Shown piece after piece: positions 26,491 to 34,391 of a stretch of DNA of 64,000 nt (position 1 is the stretch's first letter; each line of letters begins with the position of its first letter). This stretch comes from Candidatus Zixiibacteriota bacterium. GTDB taxonomy: Bacteria; Zixibacteria; MSB-5A5; GN15; FEB-12. The stretch lies in the NCBI GenBank assembly GCA_034003725.1, contig JAVEYB010000009.1, positions 62,001 through 126,000 of the forward strand, in the 5' to 3' direction. The position numbers were made by a program, and so were the translations under genes. Below the pieces are notes generated by a model, which was given only the letters and a program-made list of their open reading frames with translations, was not told where the DNA came from and did not search any database.

Positions 26491-26976
26491 GTGAAGCACC
26501 TTCTCACGAGAACATCGCTCGCTGCAGCCGTTGAGCGTCTCCGTCGCGCCGGCAAAAAGATCGTATTCACCAACGGTGTGTTCGACATCCTGCATCGCGG
26601 GCATGTAGACTATCTCGCCCGGGCAAAGTCGTTCGGTGACATCCTGATTGTCGGACTGAACAGCGACGCCTCGACTCGCCGCCTCAAGGGCCCCGACCGA
26701 CCGCTGCAAAAGCAGGGGGATCGCGCGACAATCCTGCTTGCCCTGCGTGCGGTCGATTACGTGATGATTTTCGGCGAGGACACGCCGGACAAGCTGATTC
26801 GACAGGTTCGTCCCGACGTGCTCGTCAAGGGCGCCGATTACGCCGTCTCCGAAATCGTCGGCGCGGACTTCGTTCGTTCCTACGGCGGGTCAGTCCGGCG
26901 GGTTCGGCTCGCGCCCGGTCGATCGACAACCACTCTTGTGAAAAAGCTCCGTTCGGCCGACCGCCGGAAGCGTTGA
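26491..26976 (+). CDS. rfaE2: D-glycero-beta-D-manno-heptose 1-phosphate adenylyltransferase
   Basis: A 161-residue cytidylyltransferase-like nucleotidyltransferase. It has the family motifs FTNGVFDILHRGHVDYL (HxGH) and GLNSDASTRRLKGPDRP, and VKGADY near residue 115. It adenylates heptose-1-phosphate to ADP-heptose, the donor for the heptosyltransferase at 18556. The start is GTG 26491, six bases after rfaE1. A basic C-terminal tail (RSADRRKR) ends the protein. Confidence 0.93.
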   Translation: MKHLLTRTSLAAAVERLRRAGKKIVFTNGVFDILHRGHVDYLARAKSFGDILIVGLNSDASTRRLKGPDRPLQKQGDRATILLALRAVDYVMIFGEDTPDKLIRQVRPDVLVKGADYAVSEIVGADFVRSYGGSVRRVRLAPGRSTTTLVKKLRSADRRKR

Positions 26977-26983
26977 GCTTCAC

Positions 26984-27011
26984 TTGCGTTTGAACCGTTC
27001 ATTGGTACCTT
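26984..27011 (+). promoter_or_regulatory. Promoter adjoining the TPR-gene ATG
   Basis: TTGCGT (26984-26989), 16 bases, TACCTT (27006-27011). The ATG at 27019 begins about where transcription would start, and no Shine-Dalgarno is present. Confidence 0.35.
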
Positions 27012-27018
27012 TCAGTTC

Positions 27019-27774
27019 ATGGCCGGACAAGACACAGACAAACAACCCGATTCAGAGCGGGCCATCACGATAACACCGACAAAGGAAGACCGCGTGCGCG
27101 TGGCGGACCTGTCGGGCGAAACGGTCACGGCACCGGATACAGCCCGTCACGCCGACTCGTCGGCAGTATCAGCGGGTTCGCTGACCGACCGGCTCGCATC
27201 GCTGGGATACTGGCCGGCGCGGGCGCGGAAGCTGGTCGCACAGGGCAAGTACGCCCTGGCCGTGGAGTTGTGTCGGGAGCAGCTGTCCGAGAATCCCGAT
27301 CTGCTGTCGGGGCGGGTCACCTATGCCACCGCGCTGCATCTTGCCGGACAGACCGAAATGGCGGCCGAGCAGTTTTTCTCGGTGCTGTCACGCGATCCGG
27401 ACAATCTGGTTGCATTAAAGCATCTCGGCGATATCAAGTTCGCGCTCGGAGACGAGGTCACAGCGATGACATACTACCGCCGGGTGCAGACGCTGGATCC
27501 GCTCGGCCGCGGGCTCAGCTGTCCGATCCGAACGGCGCGTGTCGAACAGACCCGAACGATCACTCTCCGCCGGCCGACCGAAAGCGCGCCGCCGCCCGGA
27601 CCTCTTCGCTCGATCCCGTTTTACACCGAGACGCTGGCCGACCTGTACTTCGCCCAGGGGTACCCGCGACTTGCGGCCGAGATTTACCGGGTCCTCAACG
27701 AACGAAATCACACCTCCCGCCTCGCCGAGAAACTCGAGCAGGCGGAACAATCGATACGACAGAAGGAGCGTTGA
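27019..27774 (+). CDS. TPR-repeat protein of unknown function
   Basis: A 251-residue protein. The first ~55 residues are polar and probably disordered. Three to four TPR-like helical pairs follow (KLVAQGKYALAVELCREQL, ATALHLAGQTEMAAEQFFSVL, HLGDIKFALGDEVTAMTYYRRV, and near the end LADLYFAQGYPRLAAEIYRVL). No signal peptide, so it is cytoplasmic and likely a scaffold. The last unit resembles the tail repeat seen in gliding or pilus assembly TPR proteins, but that is not enough to assign a role. The M24 peptidase start lies three bases after its stop codon. Confidence 0.7.
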   Translation: MAGQDTDKQPDSERAITITPTKEDRVRVADLSGETVTAPDTARHADSSAVSAGSLTDRLASLGYWPARARKLVAQGKYALAVELCREQLSENPDLLSGRVTYATALHLAGQTEMAAEQFFSVLSRDPDNLVALKHLGDIKFALGDEVTAMTYYRRVQTLDPLGRGLSCPIRTARVEQTRTITLRRPTESAPPPGPLRSIPFYTETLADLYFAQGYPRLAAEIYRVLNERNHTSRLAEKLEQAEQSIRQKER

Positions 27775-27776
27775 CG

Positions 27777-28853
27777 ATGTCGACCACCCGCATCGCGGCA
27801 CTTCGCAGCCGCCTCAAACAGGAAAATCTCGACGGCATGATTATCAATCACGGCGACCATGTCCGCTACCTCACCGGGTACACCGGCTCCAACGGCTTGC
27901 TGGTTGTGAATGGAAGGGAAGCGCTCTTTTTCACGGATTTTCGGTATGCCGACCAGGCTAAAAAACAGGTTACGGGAGCGAAAGTATTCGTGGCCGACAA
28001 GGGCGATCTTATTGCGAACCTTGCCAATTTCCCCGCCCTCAACAAAAAGAACGTCCGCTACGGTTTCGCCCCGGACTATTTGACGGTTGCGGCCCGCGGC
28101 CGGCTCGTGCACATACTCAACAAGTCCATCGTCGCATCGGCGCCCGATGTGCTCGCTGATCTTGGCTGGGTGAAAGAGAAGTCTGAGATCGCCTCGATTT
28201 CCCGGGCGGCGGCGATCGCCGACGAAGCGCTGGCGCGGGTGCTGGGACTGATCAAACCGGGAATCCGCGAGAGCGAACTCGCCGCCGAACTGGAGTACCA
28301 GATGATCATGCTGGGTTCGCAGAAGCCGGCGTTTGAGACGATTGTCGCGTCCGGTTTTCGCTCCGCCATGCCGCACGGGGTGGCATCGCAAAAAAAGCTC
28401 AGAAAGGGTGATTTTGTGACCTTTGACTTTGGCGCGACCGTCGACGGCTACGTGTCGGATATGACCCGGACGATCGTGGTCGGCAAAGCCAGTGCAAAGC
28501 AGAAGAAGATCTACGATATCGTGCTCCGGTCGCAGCTGGCGGGTATCAGGAAAGTCAAAGCGGGGGTGATGGCGCGCGATGTTGACGAGGCCTGTCGCAG
28601 TATTATCCGCAAAGCCGGGTATGCGAAGAATTTCGGTCACGGGACCGGCCACGGGATTGGATTCTACATTCACACGGGCCCGCGCGTGGCTGCGCCGTCC
28701 GAAGATAAGTTGCAGGTTAACAACGTGATAACCATCGAGCCCGGGATCTACATTTCCGGCTGGGGAGGCGTGCGAATCGAAGACGACGTGGTTGTGACAA
28801 GGACCGGCTGCCGGGTGCTCAATACGGCCGAAAAAAAACTATTGGAACTCTAA
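27777..28853 (+). CDS. M24-family aminopeptidase (Xaa-Pro peptidase, PepP/PepQ type)
   Basis: A 358-residue protein with a creatinase-like N-terminal domain (residues 1-125: DGMIINHGDHVRYLTGYTGS) and a pita-bread catalytic domain. The five metal ligands are all present: D in FDFGATVDGY, D in SDMTRT, H in GHGTGHGIG, E in IEPGIY and E in VRIEDDVVV. It should cleave N-terminal Xaa-Pro bonds or dipeptides in the cytoplasm with two Mn or Co ions. Aminopeptidase or prolidase specificity cannot be decided. ATG 27777 lies just after the TPR gene stop. It precedes accB, with a separate promoter between. Confidence 0.9.
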   Translation: MSTTRIAALRSRLKQENLDGMIINHGDHVRYLTGYTGSNGLLVVNGREALFFTDFRYADQAKKQVTGAKVFVADKGDLIANLANFPALNKKNVRYGFAPDYLTVAARGRLVHILNKSIVASAPDVLADLGWVKEKSEIASISRAAAIADEALARVLGLIKPGIRESELAAELEYQMIMLGSQKPAFETIVASGFRSAMPHGVASQKKLRKGDFVTFDFGATVDGYVSDMTRTIVVGKASAKQKKIYDIVLRSQLAGIRKVKAGVMARDVDEACRSIIRKAGYAKNFGHGTGHGIGFYIHTGPRVAAPSEDKLQVNNVITIEPGIYISGWGGVRIEDDVVVTRTGCRVLNTAEKKLLEL

Positions 28854-28872
28854 ACTGGCCCCGGTTATACTA
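28843..28872 (+). promoter_or_regulatory. Candidate promoter for accB
   Basis: TTGGAA (28843-28848), 18 bases, TATACT (28867-28872), overlapping the end of the M24 peptidase gene and about 85 bases before the accB ATG. Confidence 0.4.
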
Positions 28873-28959
28873 TACAACAGCCTTTCAATAGATGCCGGAC
28901 AGGAGTGTCGACCGGGATGTCGGTCGGTGGGGAGCGGCTTTGCGCACAAAGGATTGAAA

Positions 28960-29454
28960 ATGAACGAAAGTTACATCAGAAAACTTATACGACTGGTCGA
29001 GGAATCCGAGATTGAGTCGCTGGAAGTTTCCAGCTGGGGCCGCAAGGTACGAATCACGCAGCGCCTGCATGCGGGTTCAAACGGCCACGGCGCGGCTCCG
29101 GTGATGATGCACCAGGCTCCCGCCCCGGCGCCCGCGGCTCATGCGCCCGCCCCGGCTCCGTCGCCCGCAGCGCCCCCGGCTCCCGCCGCCGACACGTCCG
29201 CCGACGACAAGCTGGTCGCGATCAAATCGCCGATGGTCGGGACATTCTATGCCGCACCGGCCCCCGATGCCGACCCGTATGTGTCGGTCAACGAGAAGAT
29301 CGCGGTCGGGCAGGTGGTGTGTATTGTCGAGGCGATGAAACTGATGAACGAAATCGAATCCGAGGTTTCGGGGCGGGTTGTCAGAATCATGGCGGAAAAC
29401 GCCAAGCCGGTCGAATTCGGCCAGACCTTGTTCCTGGTCGATCCCAACGGCTGA
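28960..29454 (+). CDS. accB: Biotin carboxyl carrier protein of acetyl-CoA carboxylase
   Basis: A 164-residue protein. Residues 1-35 form the N-terminal domain (IRKLIRLVEESEIESLEVSS). An Ala/Pro-rich linker follows (residues ~50-80). The biotinyl domain holds the biotin-attachment Lys in EAMKLMNEIES. It carries carboxybiotin between AccC and the carboxyltransferase, the first step of fatty acid synthesis. ATG 28960 follows AAAGGA and begins the conserved domain. accC is usually adjacent; here it lies 10.5 kb downstream, beyond an accessory block. A strong terminator follows accB. Confidence 0.95.
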   Translation: MNESYIRKLIRLVEESEIESLEVSSWGRKVRITQRLHAGSNGHGAAPVMMHQAPAPAPAAHAPAPAPSPAAPPAPAADTSADDKLVAIKSPMVGTFYAAPAPDADPYVSVNEKIAVGQVVCIVEAMKLMNEIESEVSGRVVRIMAENAKPVEFGQTLFLVDPNG

Positions 29455-29483
29455 TTTTCGCAGGGCAGGCTCAAGGAATGCAG

Positions 29484-29522
29484 ACCGGCCGGAGTGTTCT
29501 CGCTCCGGCCGGTTGTTTTTTT
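29484..29522 (+). terminator. Terminator after accB
   Basis: ACCGGCCGGAG (29484-29494) pairs with CTCCGGCCGGT (29503-29513), an 11-bp perfect stem with an 8-base loop, followed by TGTTTTTTT. Confidence 0.92.
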
Positions 29523-29567
29523 GGGAAGGGCGCGTGTGCATGAGTCAAACGATCAGACCGAATCTTC

Positions 29568-29596
29568 TTGACACACACGACTCTCAATCGTCTATT
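29568..29596 (+). promoter_or_regulatory. Promoter for the dockerin metallopeptidase gene
   Basis: TTGACA (29568-29573, perfect -35), 17 bases, TCTATT (29591-29596). It lies about 84 bases before the GTG start at 29680. Confidence 0.5.
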
Positions 29597-29679
29597 AGTG
29601 TGTAACCATTCAAGCGATCCTCAGCTTGCAACCCTGTTGCGAATCGCTTCAGGGGGGAGTAGGGGAGAAAGGGGGAGCA

Positions 29680-31464
29680 GTGTATCGCTCCATTGCAGTT
29701 CTATGTGCCTATGTTATTGCCACTCTTTGCCTATTTGGGCAGGCAGTTGAGTGCAAGACGAACTCGTATGTACAGTTTCCGGCGGGACCAGACAGCGAGT
29801 TTCAAACCAACCTGCAGACAATATCTGACTACGGAGGACGAGTTGTCCATGCTTTTCCGCCGCAACAGTTTTATTGAGAATTCAACTTGCAGCAGTTCCG
29901 GAAGTTCAAGGCCGAGCACGACGTAGTCGCCCGACAGATAGATGAAGACAACGGCGGTTTGGTTCGAAACATGTCTGTCGACGCGTCGCTCTGGGAGAGA
30001 ATCTGGCACCAGATTGCCGACGGACCAGGCGAACGTGAGGAGATCCGCGAAGATGACTCCCTGGTCAGCAATTTCTGTGGTTTCGAGCACATCGAGATTC
30101 CTTCCGCCAAGTTGGATGAAGACGTCACCAATCTATTCATCCCACGTTCAGAGATGTTCACCGCGGAGTTTCTCGTGGGACGCACTGCGGTCTGTTTGTC
30201 TCTAATTGAGAGCAACAATCTCTCCGAGAATTGGACGGTCGAGCAAGTGGATAGTGCGCTTACCCTATCGGTGGCCGGATTTGAGACGCTCCACAAGCAT
30301 GCACGATGGTCCGGAGTGGATGTCTCTTGGGTTTATGAGATTCACAGATCAGTGCCAACATCAATGTCTGCGCCGCTTTCCGCGGGGACGGTCCCGACTC
30401 CGGACTACTTGCTTCTGCGTTGGGATTTTGCGTGGATGGATGATGCCATGGACTACTTGGGACAGGGCTCGGGATGGAGCGCTCAGTTTCGCAATGCGAA
30501 TCGCGTTCGTCGAGAGTATACCACTGATTGGGGTTGTAATCTCTACATTCTTCGGGATGAGCATGGCGTAGGCTTCGAGGGAAACGAGAATCCGCGTGGA
30601 TACAGCAAGTCTTTTTCTGAGCTAAGCATAGGTGAACTAGCGCGGGCGCCGTTTGCCGTTGTGCGTTTTGTTCCTGCCGGTACTCGATACTTGGACGCAG
30701 TTGTCGCTCATGAAGTAGCACATGTATTCGGAGCGGCGGATGAGTATTCGCCCAGCGACGGCTGCAAAGACGGGAATTCCTGCGACGACTTGTATGGGTT
30801 CCTGCAGCATCCGAACTCCAACTGCGTCAAATGCGTTGACCTCCCGCAAAACTGTATGATGGTGACCTCGGTCCCATGGGGCTCGTTCTGCACCCACACA
30901 AAGAAGCATCTGGGTTGGACAGATCATGACGGCGACGGACAGCCTCAGGCTATCGACAATCACGGTAGCCTGTGGGCAACGCTTCATCAGGTAGTGCCCG
31001 GTGATCTGGTGCGTATCTACACCGTTTCTGGAGGCTTCGTTCGCGGCATTTCCGTAACAGCCAACAAAATGGACACACACCCCACAGGAAACACTACATT
31101 GTGGGATTGCCTTAACTATGAGAGTCAGCAGGTCGCGCCTGGTGCTTACTACTATGTCATCAATGACGGCGAGCCGAGGATATTCGGGACATTCGCTGCC
31201 GATCCAAGTTGGCGCCCTGACGGCGGACTGGGGCCGCTTGTTACATACTCTTTCTCAACATTCGCATGTGGTGATGTGACAGGGGATGGTGTTGCCGACC
31301 CTTCGGATGTGATGCGATTTGTCAACTATCTCTTTTACGGTGATGATCCGGTCGAGCCGTTGATTGCTGCTGATGTCAACTGCGATGGATATACCGATCT
31401 ATCAGATCTGGTAGCACTTGTCAATTACATGATGGAGGGATATCCTCTAATGTGTTGTTGGTAG
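29680..31464 (+). CDS. Secreted metallopeptidase with C-terminal dockerin repeats, interrupted by an in-frame TGA
   Basis: GTG 29680 follows GGGGGAG and opens a signal peptide (IAVLCAYVIATLCLFG). After 65 codons the frame meets TGA at 29875-29877, then continues in the same frame to 31464. The downstream part has the zinc motif VVAHEVAHVFGAADEY (HExxHxxGxxD, close to M64 and other metzincins), a Cys-rich region, and a dockerin-type tail with two Ca-binding repeats (GDVTGDGVADPSDVMRFVNYL and DVNCDGYTDLSDLVALVNYM). The likely reading is a recent nonsense mutation, or TGG/GGA changed to TGA. Selenocysteine is unlikely because no redox motif or SECIS hairpin is seen at the site. Codon use looks less GC-rich than in neighbouring housekeeping genes. 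Confidence 0.65.
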
Positions 31465-31591
31465 TGGATCCTCTTAGGGGATCTTCTAACCTCGGTCTAT
31501 AAGTGATGACTCGGATGCTGTGAATCTGGATTTGTGGGGAACGAGGTCTGAGGAACACGACATTGCGTCCTGATGCATGGGAAGGAGAGAT

Positions 31592-31936
31592 ATGTTTTCG
31601 AAGTGGAAGTTGAGCTGTCTGTTGCTAATCGGCATTGTCGTTGCTCTTGATTGCGGTTGTCAGGAACAGAATCGTGACTACTCAACTACGGTGAGAGGAA
31701 CCGTTACAGACTCGATCTCCGGTCTTCCTCTAACCGGTGCTGAAATATACCTGAACGACACGACTCCCGACGAACCGTGGTATGTCACCGATTCCACCGG
31801 AGCCTACAGCGTATGGAGCTGGGGTGTCGCAGAGTGGACGGTTTACTGCCTTGTCGAGGGCTATCAGACCAAGAGCCGTTATGTACGGAGTGAGCACAAT
31901 GTCGAAGGGGTTGATTTCGAGATGGCGCCGGAGTGA
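31592..31936 (+). CDS. Small exported protein with carboxypeptidase-regulatory-like domain (copy 1)
   Basis: A 114-residue protein with a signal segment (LSCLLLIGIVVALDCGC), possibly a lipoprotein although the residues before the Cys are unusual. The mature part is one beta-sandwich of the CarboxypepD_reg type: VRGTVTDSISGLPLTGAEIYL, then TDSTGAYS and a terminal VDFEMAPE. ATG 31592 follows GGAGAG. Its last ~34 codons and the 35 bases after the stop are almost identical to copy 2 (32453-32797), while the first two thirds have diverged. The dockerin fragment that follows is in the same frame beyond its TGA. Confidence 0.6.
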   Translation: MFSKWKLSCLLLIGIVVALDCGCQEQNRDYSTTVRGTVTDSISGLPLTGAEIYLNDTTPDEPWYVTDSTGAYSVWSWGVAEWTVYCLVEGYQTKSRYVRSEHNVEGVDFEMAPE

Positions 31937-31971
31937 CATCAGAGTGAGCCTATAGGTCAGGTCCCGTCCGG
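31835..31971 (+). repeat. Near-identical tail repeat, copy 1 (pairs with 32696-32832)
   Basis: Starting at TGGACGGTTTACTGCC, this stretch matches 32696-32832 with very few differences (for example AGTGAGC/AGCGAGC and CCTATAGG/CCTGTAGG). It covers the 3' end of the lipoprotein gene and the bases past its stop. Identity ends abruptly on both sides, as expected after gene conversion or duplication. Confidence 0.75.
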
Positions 31972-32290
31972 TGCTTACTATGTCATCAATGACGGCGAGC
32001 CGAGGACATTCGGGACATTTGCCGCCGATCCAGGTTGGCGCCCTGACGGCGGACTGGGGCCGCTTGTTACATACTCTTTCTCAACATTCGCATGTGGTGA
32101 TGTGACAGGGGATGGTGTTGCCGACCTTTCAGATGTGATGCGATATGCCAACTGTCTCTTTTACGGAGTTGATCCGGTCGAGCCGTTGATTGCTGCTGAT
32201 GTCAACTGCGATGGATATACCGATCTATCAGATCTGGTACCACTTGTCAATTACATGATGGAGGGATATCCTTTAATGTGCTGTTGGTGA
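31970..32290 (+). pseudogene. Truncated copy of the metallopeptidase 3' end (dockerin fragment)
   Basis: From GGTGCTTACTA onward this matches 31141-31464, the last ~107 codons of the dockerin metallopeptidase, with one missing codon (YYV for YYYV) and a few substitutions (ADLSDVMRYANCLFYG versus ADPSDVMRFVNYLFYG). It has no start, signal or catalytic region. It runs in the same frame as the preceding lipoprotein gene past that gene's TGA stop, so a readthrough product is formally possible, but decay after duplication is simpler. Confidence 0.75.
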
Positions 32291-32452
32291 TCTACCGGCA
32301 AAGATCTCAAACCACCAACCTAAGGGTTGTACAGAAGATCAGCATAGTACCTCAAAACGCTTCTGCCTCGTGATGCCGACTTCGCACAGGTGTGTGAGAT
32401 TGCCGAGGTATGGTGTTACGCCGTGACATTGCAGAGAGACGGGAGATTAGAT

Positions 32453-32797
32453 GTGTTTAAGTTGAAGACAGTCTTGCTTACTGTTGCGACCTGCCTGGCA
32501 TTGCAGGGAGGGTATGGCTGTAACGAGACCGATTCCGACTGGCTAACAACCGTGCGGGGCACGGTTACTGACTCTGTGACCGGCCTGCCCCTTGCGAACG
32601 CAGAAATCTATCTTGACGACACCACCACCATTGAGCCGTGGTACATAACCGACTCGACCGGTCGCTATGGCGTTGCCGATTTCGGCGACGCACGCTGGAC
32701 GGTTTACTGCCTTGTCGAGGGCTATCAGACCAAGAGCCGTTATGTACGGAGCGAGCACAATGTCGAAGGGGTTGATTTCGAGATGGCGCCGGAGTGA
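32453..32797 (+). CDS. Small lipoprotein with carboxypeptidase-regulatory-like domain (copy 2)
   Basis: A 114-residue homologue of the protein at 31592-31936. GTG 32453 follows GGGAGA and aligns with the copy 1 start. The signal segment VLLTVATCLALQGGYGC has a better lipobox (G-Y-G-C) than copy 1. The domain is VRGTVTDSVTGLPLANAEIYL, TDSTGRYG and VDFEMAPE. The C-terminal third is nearly identical to copy 1. The role is unknown; such folds act as surface adhesion or spacer domains. Confidence 0.6.
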   Translation: MFKLKTVLLTVATCLALQGGYGCNETDSDWLTTVRGTVTDSVTGLPLANAEIYLDDTTTIEPWYITDSTGRYGVADFGDARWTVYCLVEGYQTKSRYVRSEHNVEGVDFEMAPE

Positions 32798-32832
32798 CAT
32801 CAGAGTGAGCCTGTAGGTCAGGTCCCGCCCGG
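32696..32832 (+). repeat. Near-identical tail repeat, copy 2
   Basis: The second copy of the 31835-31971 segment, offset by 861 bases. Beyond its end the sequence is unrelated to the dockerin fragment that follows copy 1. Confidence 0.75.
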
Positions 32833-33124
32833 TACCGTTCGGTTCGCAGAGGCGTCCAGCATAGGCACCGTCACGTTCAATTCGATCCGGCTTGTCGAGG
32901 ACCTGATCTCTGTCTAGGCCATGCTTCACGCAGGTCCTTGTCAGGTACGCCCGCCATCAGAGACGCATCTCTGATTCGATTTAGCGACAACCGCCACGCC
33001 CGTGGCCGGGACCTGCGCTACGGCCATTCACATCCCCGCCCATCCCCCCTTAATGTTTCCCCCAAATCAGCCGATTTAAGAGGTATAGAAATCTATCCAA
33101 CAGCCGAGGCTGAAAGGGAAGTCC
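32833..33124. other. Intergenic stretch before pilT
   Basis: No credible gene is seen. The frame downstream of lipoprotein copy 2 stays open to a TAG near 32917 but encodes nothing recognisable. A small perfect hairpin, ATCAGAGA-CGCA-TCTCTGAT (32956-32975), lies in the middle; no T run follows. A clear promoter for pilT was not found. Confidence 0.4.
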
Positions 33125-34315
33125 ATGACTCTCAAACAGATGCTGGTTGAGATGCTCAACCGGAAAGCTTCCGACTTACACGTACGGGTGGGCATCCGCC
33201 CCAACCTTCGCGTCAACGGCCGGCTCGAGCAGATTGCCACCGACCCGTTGACGATCGACGCGATGGAGCAGATAGTCGCGCAGATTCTCAACGAGAAACA
33301 GCGCGAACGATTCGACCGAAAAAACGAGATGGACCTTGCCCTCTCAGTCGCCAAGCTCGGGCGATTCCGTATCAATCTGTTCCGGCAGCGCGGCACCACC
33401 GGTATCGCGGTGCGCGCCGTCAATACGCAGGTGCCGAGCTTCAACGACCTCAATCTCCCGCCGGTCGTCAAGGATATCGCCAGTTTGTACCGCGGTCTTG
33501 TGGTTGTCACCGGAACCACCGGTTCAGGAAAATCGACGACCCTGGCGGCGATTATCGAAGAAATGAACGCCAACCGGCCGCTGAATATCATCACGGTCGA
33601 AGACCCGATCGAGTACATCTATCGTGATAAGAAGTCCGTTATCGCTCAGCGCGAGGTGGGCGGCGACACCGAGTCGTTTGCATCGGCCCTTCGCCATGCC
33701 TTCCGTCAGGACCCCGACGTTATCCTGATCGGTGAGGTTCGCGATCTCGAGACGATGTCGATCGCACTGACCGCCGCCGATACCGGTCATCTCGTGCTCA
33801 CGACGCTGCACACCCTGAACGTGGTGGAGACGATTACCCGTATCGTGTCGTTTTTCCCGCCTCACCAGCACCAGCAGATTCGGCTGCTGCTCGCCGGTAC
33901 GCTCAAGACCATTTTGTGCCAGCGCCTGATTCCGCGTTCCGACATGCCGGGCCGCGTGCCCGCGATCGAGGCGATGGTATCGACCGGCGCCATGCGCGAG
34001 TGTCTGCTCGATCCGGCCAAAACCAACGAGATTCCCGATTTGATCGCCGACGGTCATGTCCAGTACGGAATGCAGACGTTCGATCAGTCGATCATGAAGC
34101 TCTACAAGCAGGGGATGATATCGTTCGAGGAGGCGATGGCCAACGCCACCAACCCGGACGACTTCGATCTGCGTCTCAAGGGTATCACCGGCGCGGCCGA
34201 CCGCTGGGGTGAAACCGGCAACAAGTCCAAAGACGAGGAACACGACGACGATTCCTCCCGCCCGGACTGGGGGCCCGCCCCGATGCGCGATATGCCCGGA
34301 TTCAACAAGTTCTGA
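33125..34315 (+). CDS. pilT: Type IV pilus retraction ATPase
   Basis: A 396-residue secretion-type hexameric ATPase with a normal PilT order: N-terminal PAS-like domain (ASDLHVRVGIRPNLRVNG), Walker A GTTGSGKST near residue 135, the Asp box ITVEDPIEYI, Walker B DPDVILIGEVRD, and the His box TGHLVLTTLHTLN. The PilT-type AIRNLIRE motif is replaced by TNEIPDLIADGHVQYGMQTFDQSI, typical of PilT/PilU relatives. A ~50-residue acidic tail follows (EEHDDDSS). It powers pilus retraction at the inner membrane. ATG 33125 follows AAGGGAAG. No other pilus genes are in the window. Confidence 0.93.
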   Translation: MTLKQMLVEMLNRKASDLHVRVGIRPNLRVNGRLEQIATDPLTIDAMEQIVAQILNEKQRERFDRKNEMDLALSVAKLGRFRINLFRQRGTTGIAVRAVNTQVPSFNDLNLPPVVKDIASLYRGLVVVTGTTGSGKSTTLAAIIEEMNANRPLNIITVEDPIEYIYRDKKSVIAQREVGGDTESFASALRHAFRQDPDVILIGEVRDLETMSIALTAADTGHLVLTTLHTLNVVETITRIVSFFPPHQHQQIRLLLAGTLKTILCQRLIPRSDMPGRVPAIEAMVSTGAMRECLLDPAKTNEIPDLIADGHVQYGMQTFDQSIMKLYKQGMISFEEAMANATNPDDFDLRLKGITGAADRWGETGNKSKDEEHDDDSSRPDWGPAPMRDMPGFNKF

Positions 34316-34339
34316 CATGTCCTTTCTCTACGTTCGATC

Positions 34340-34375
34340 AGCCCCCGGGCCCGGTAGCCGGCCCGGGGGCTTTTC
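34340..34375 (+). terminator. Terminator after pilT
   Basis: AGCCCCCGGGCC (34340-34351) pairs with GGCCCGGGGGCT (34360-34371), a perfect 12-bp stem, followed by TTTTCT. It lies between the convergent pilT and C13-like peptidase genes. Confidence 0.9.
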
Positions 34376-34391
34376 TATATTGAACGGCTAC

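Noticed and set aside
29875-29877. Selenocysteine at the TGA of the dockerin metallopeptidase
   Set aside because: The flanking residues (QQFY and EFNLQQF) are not a redox site, and the 40 bases after the TGA form no convincing SECIS hairpin. A nonsense change is simpler.
31934-32290. Stop-codon readthrough joining the small lipoprotein to a dockerin tail
   Set aside because: The frame continues past the TGA, but the downstream part is a recent duplicate fragment, and copy 2 of the lipoprotein ends at the same place without a dockerin. Frame agreement has a one-in-three chance.
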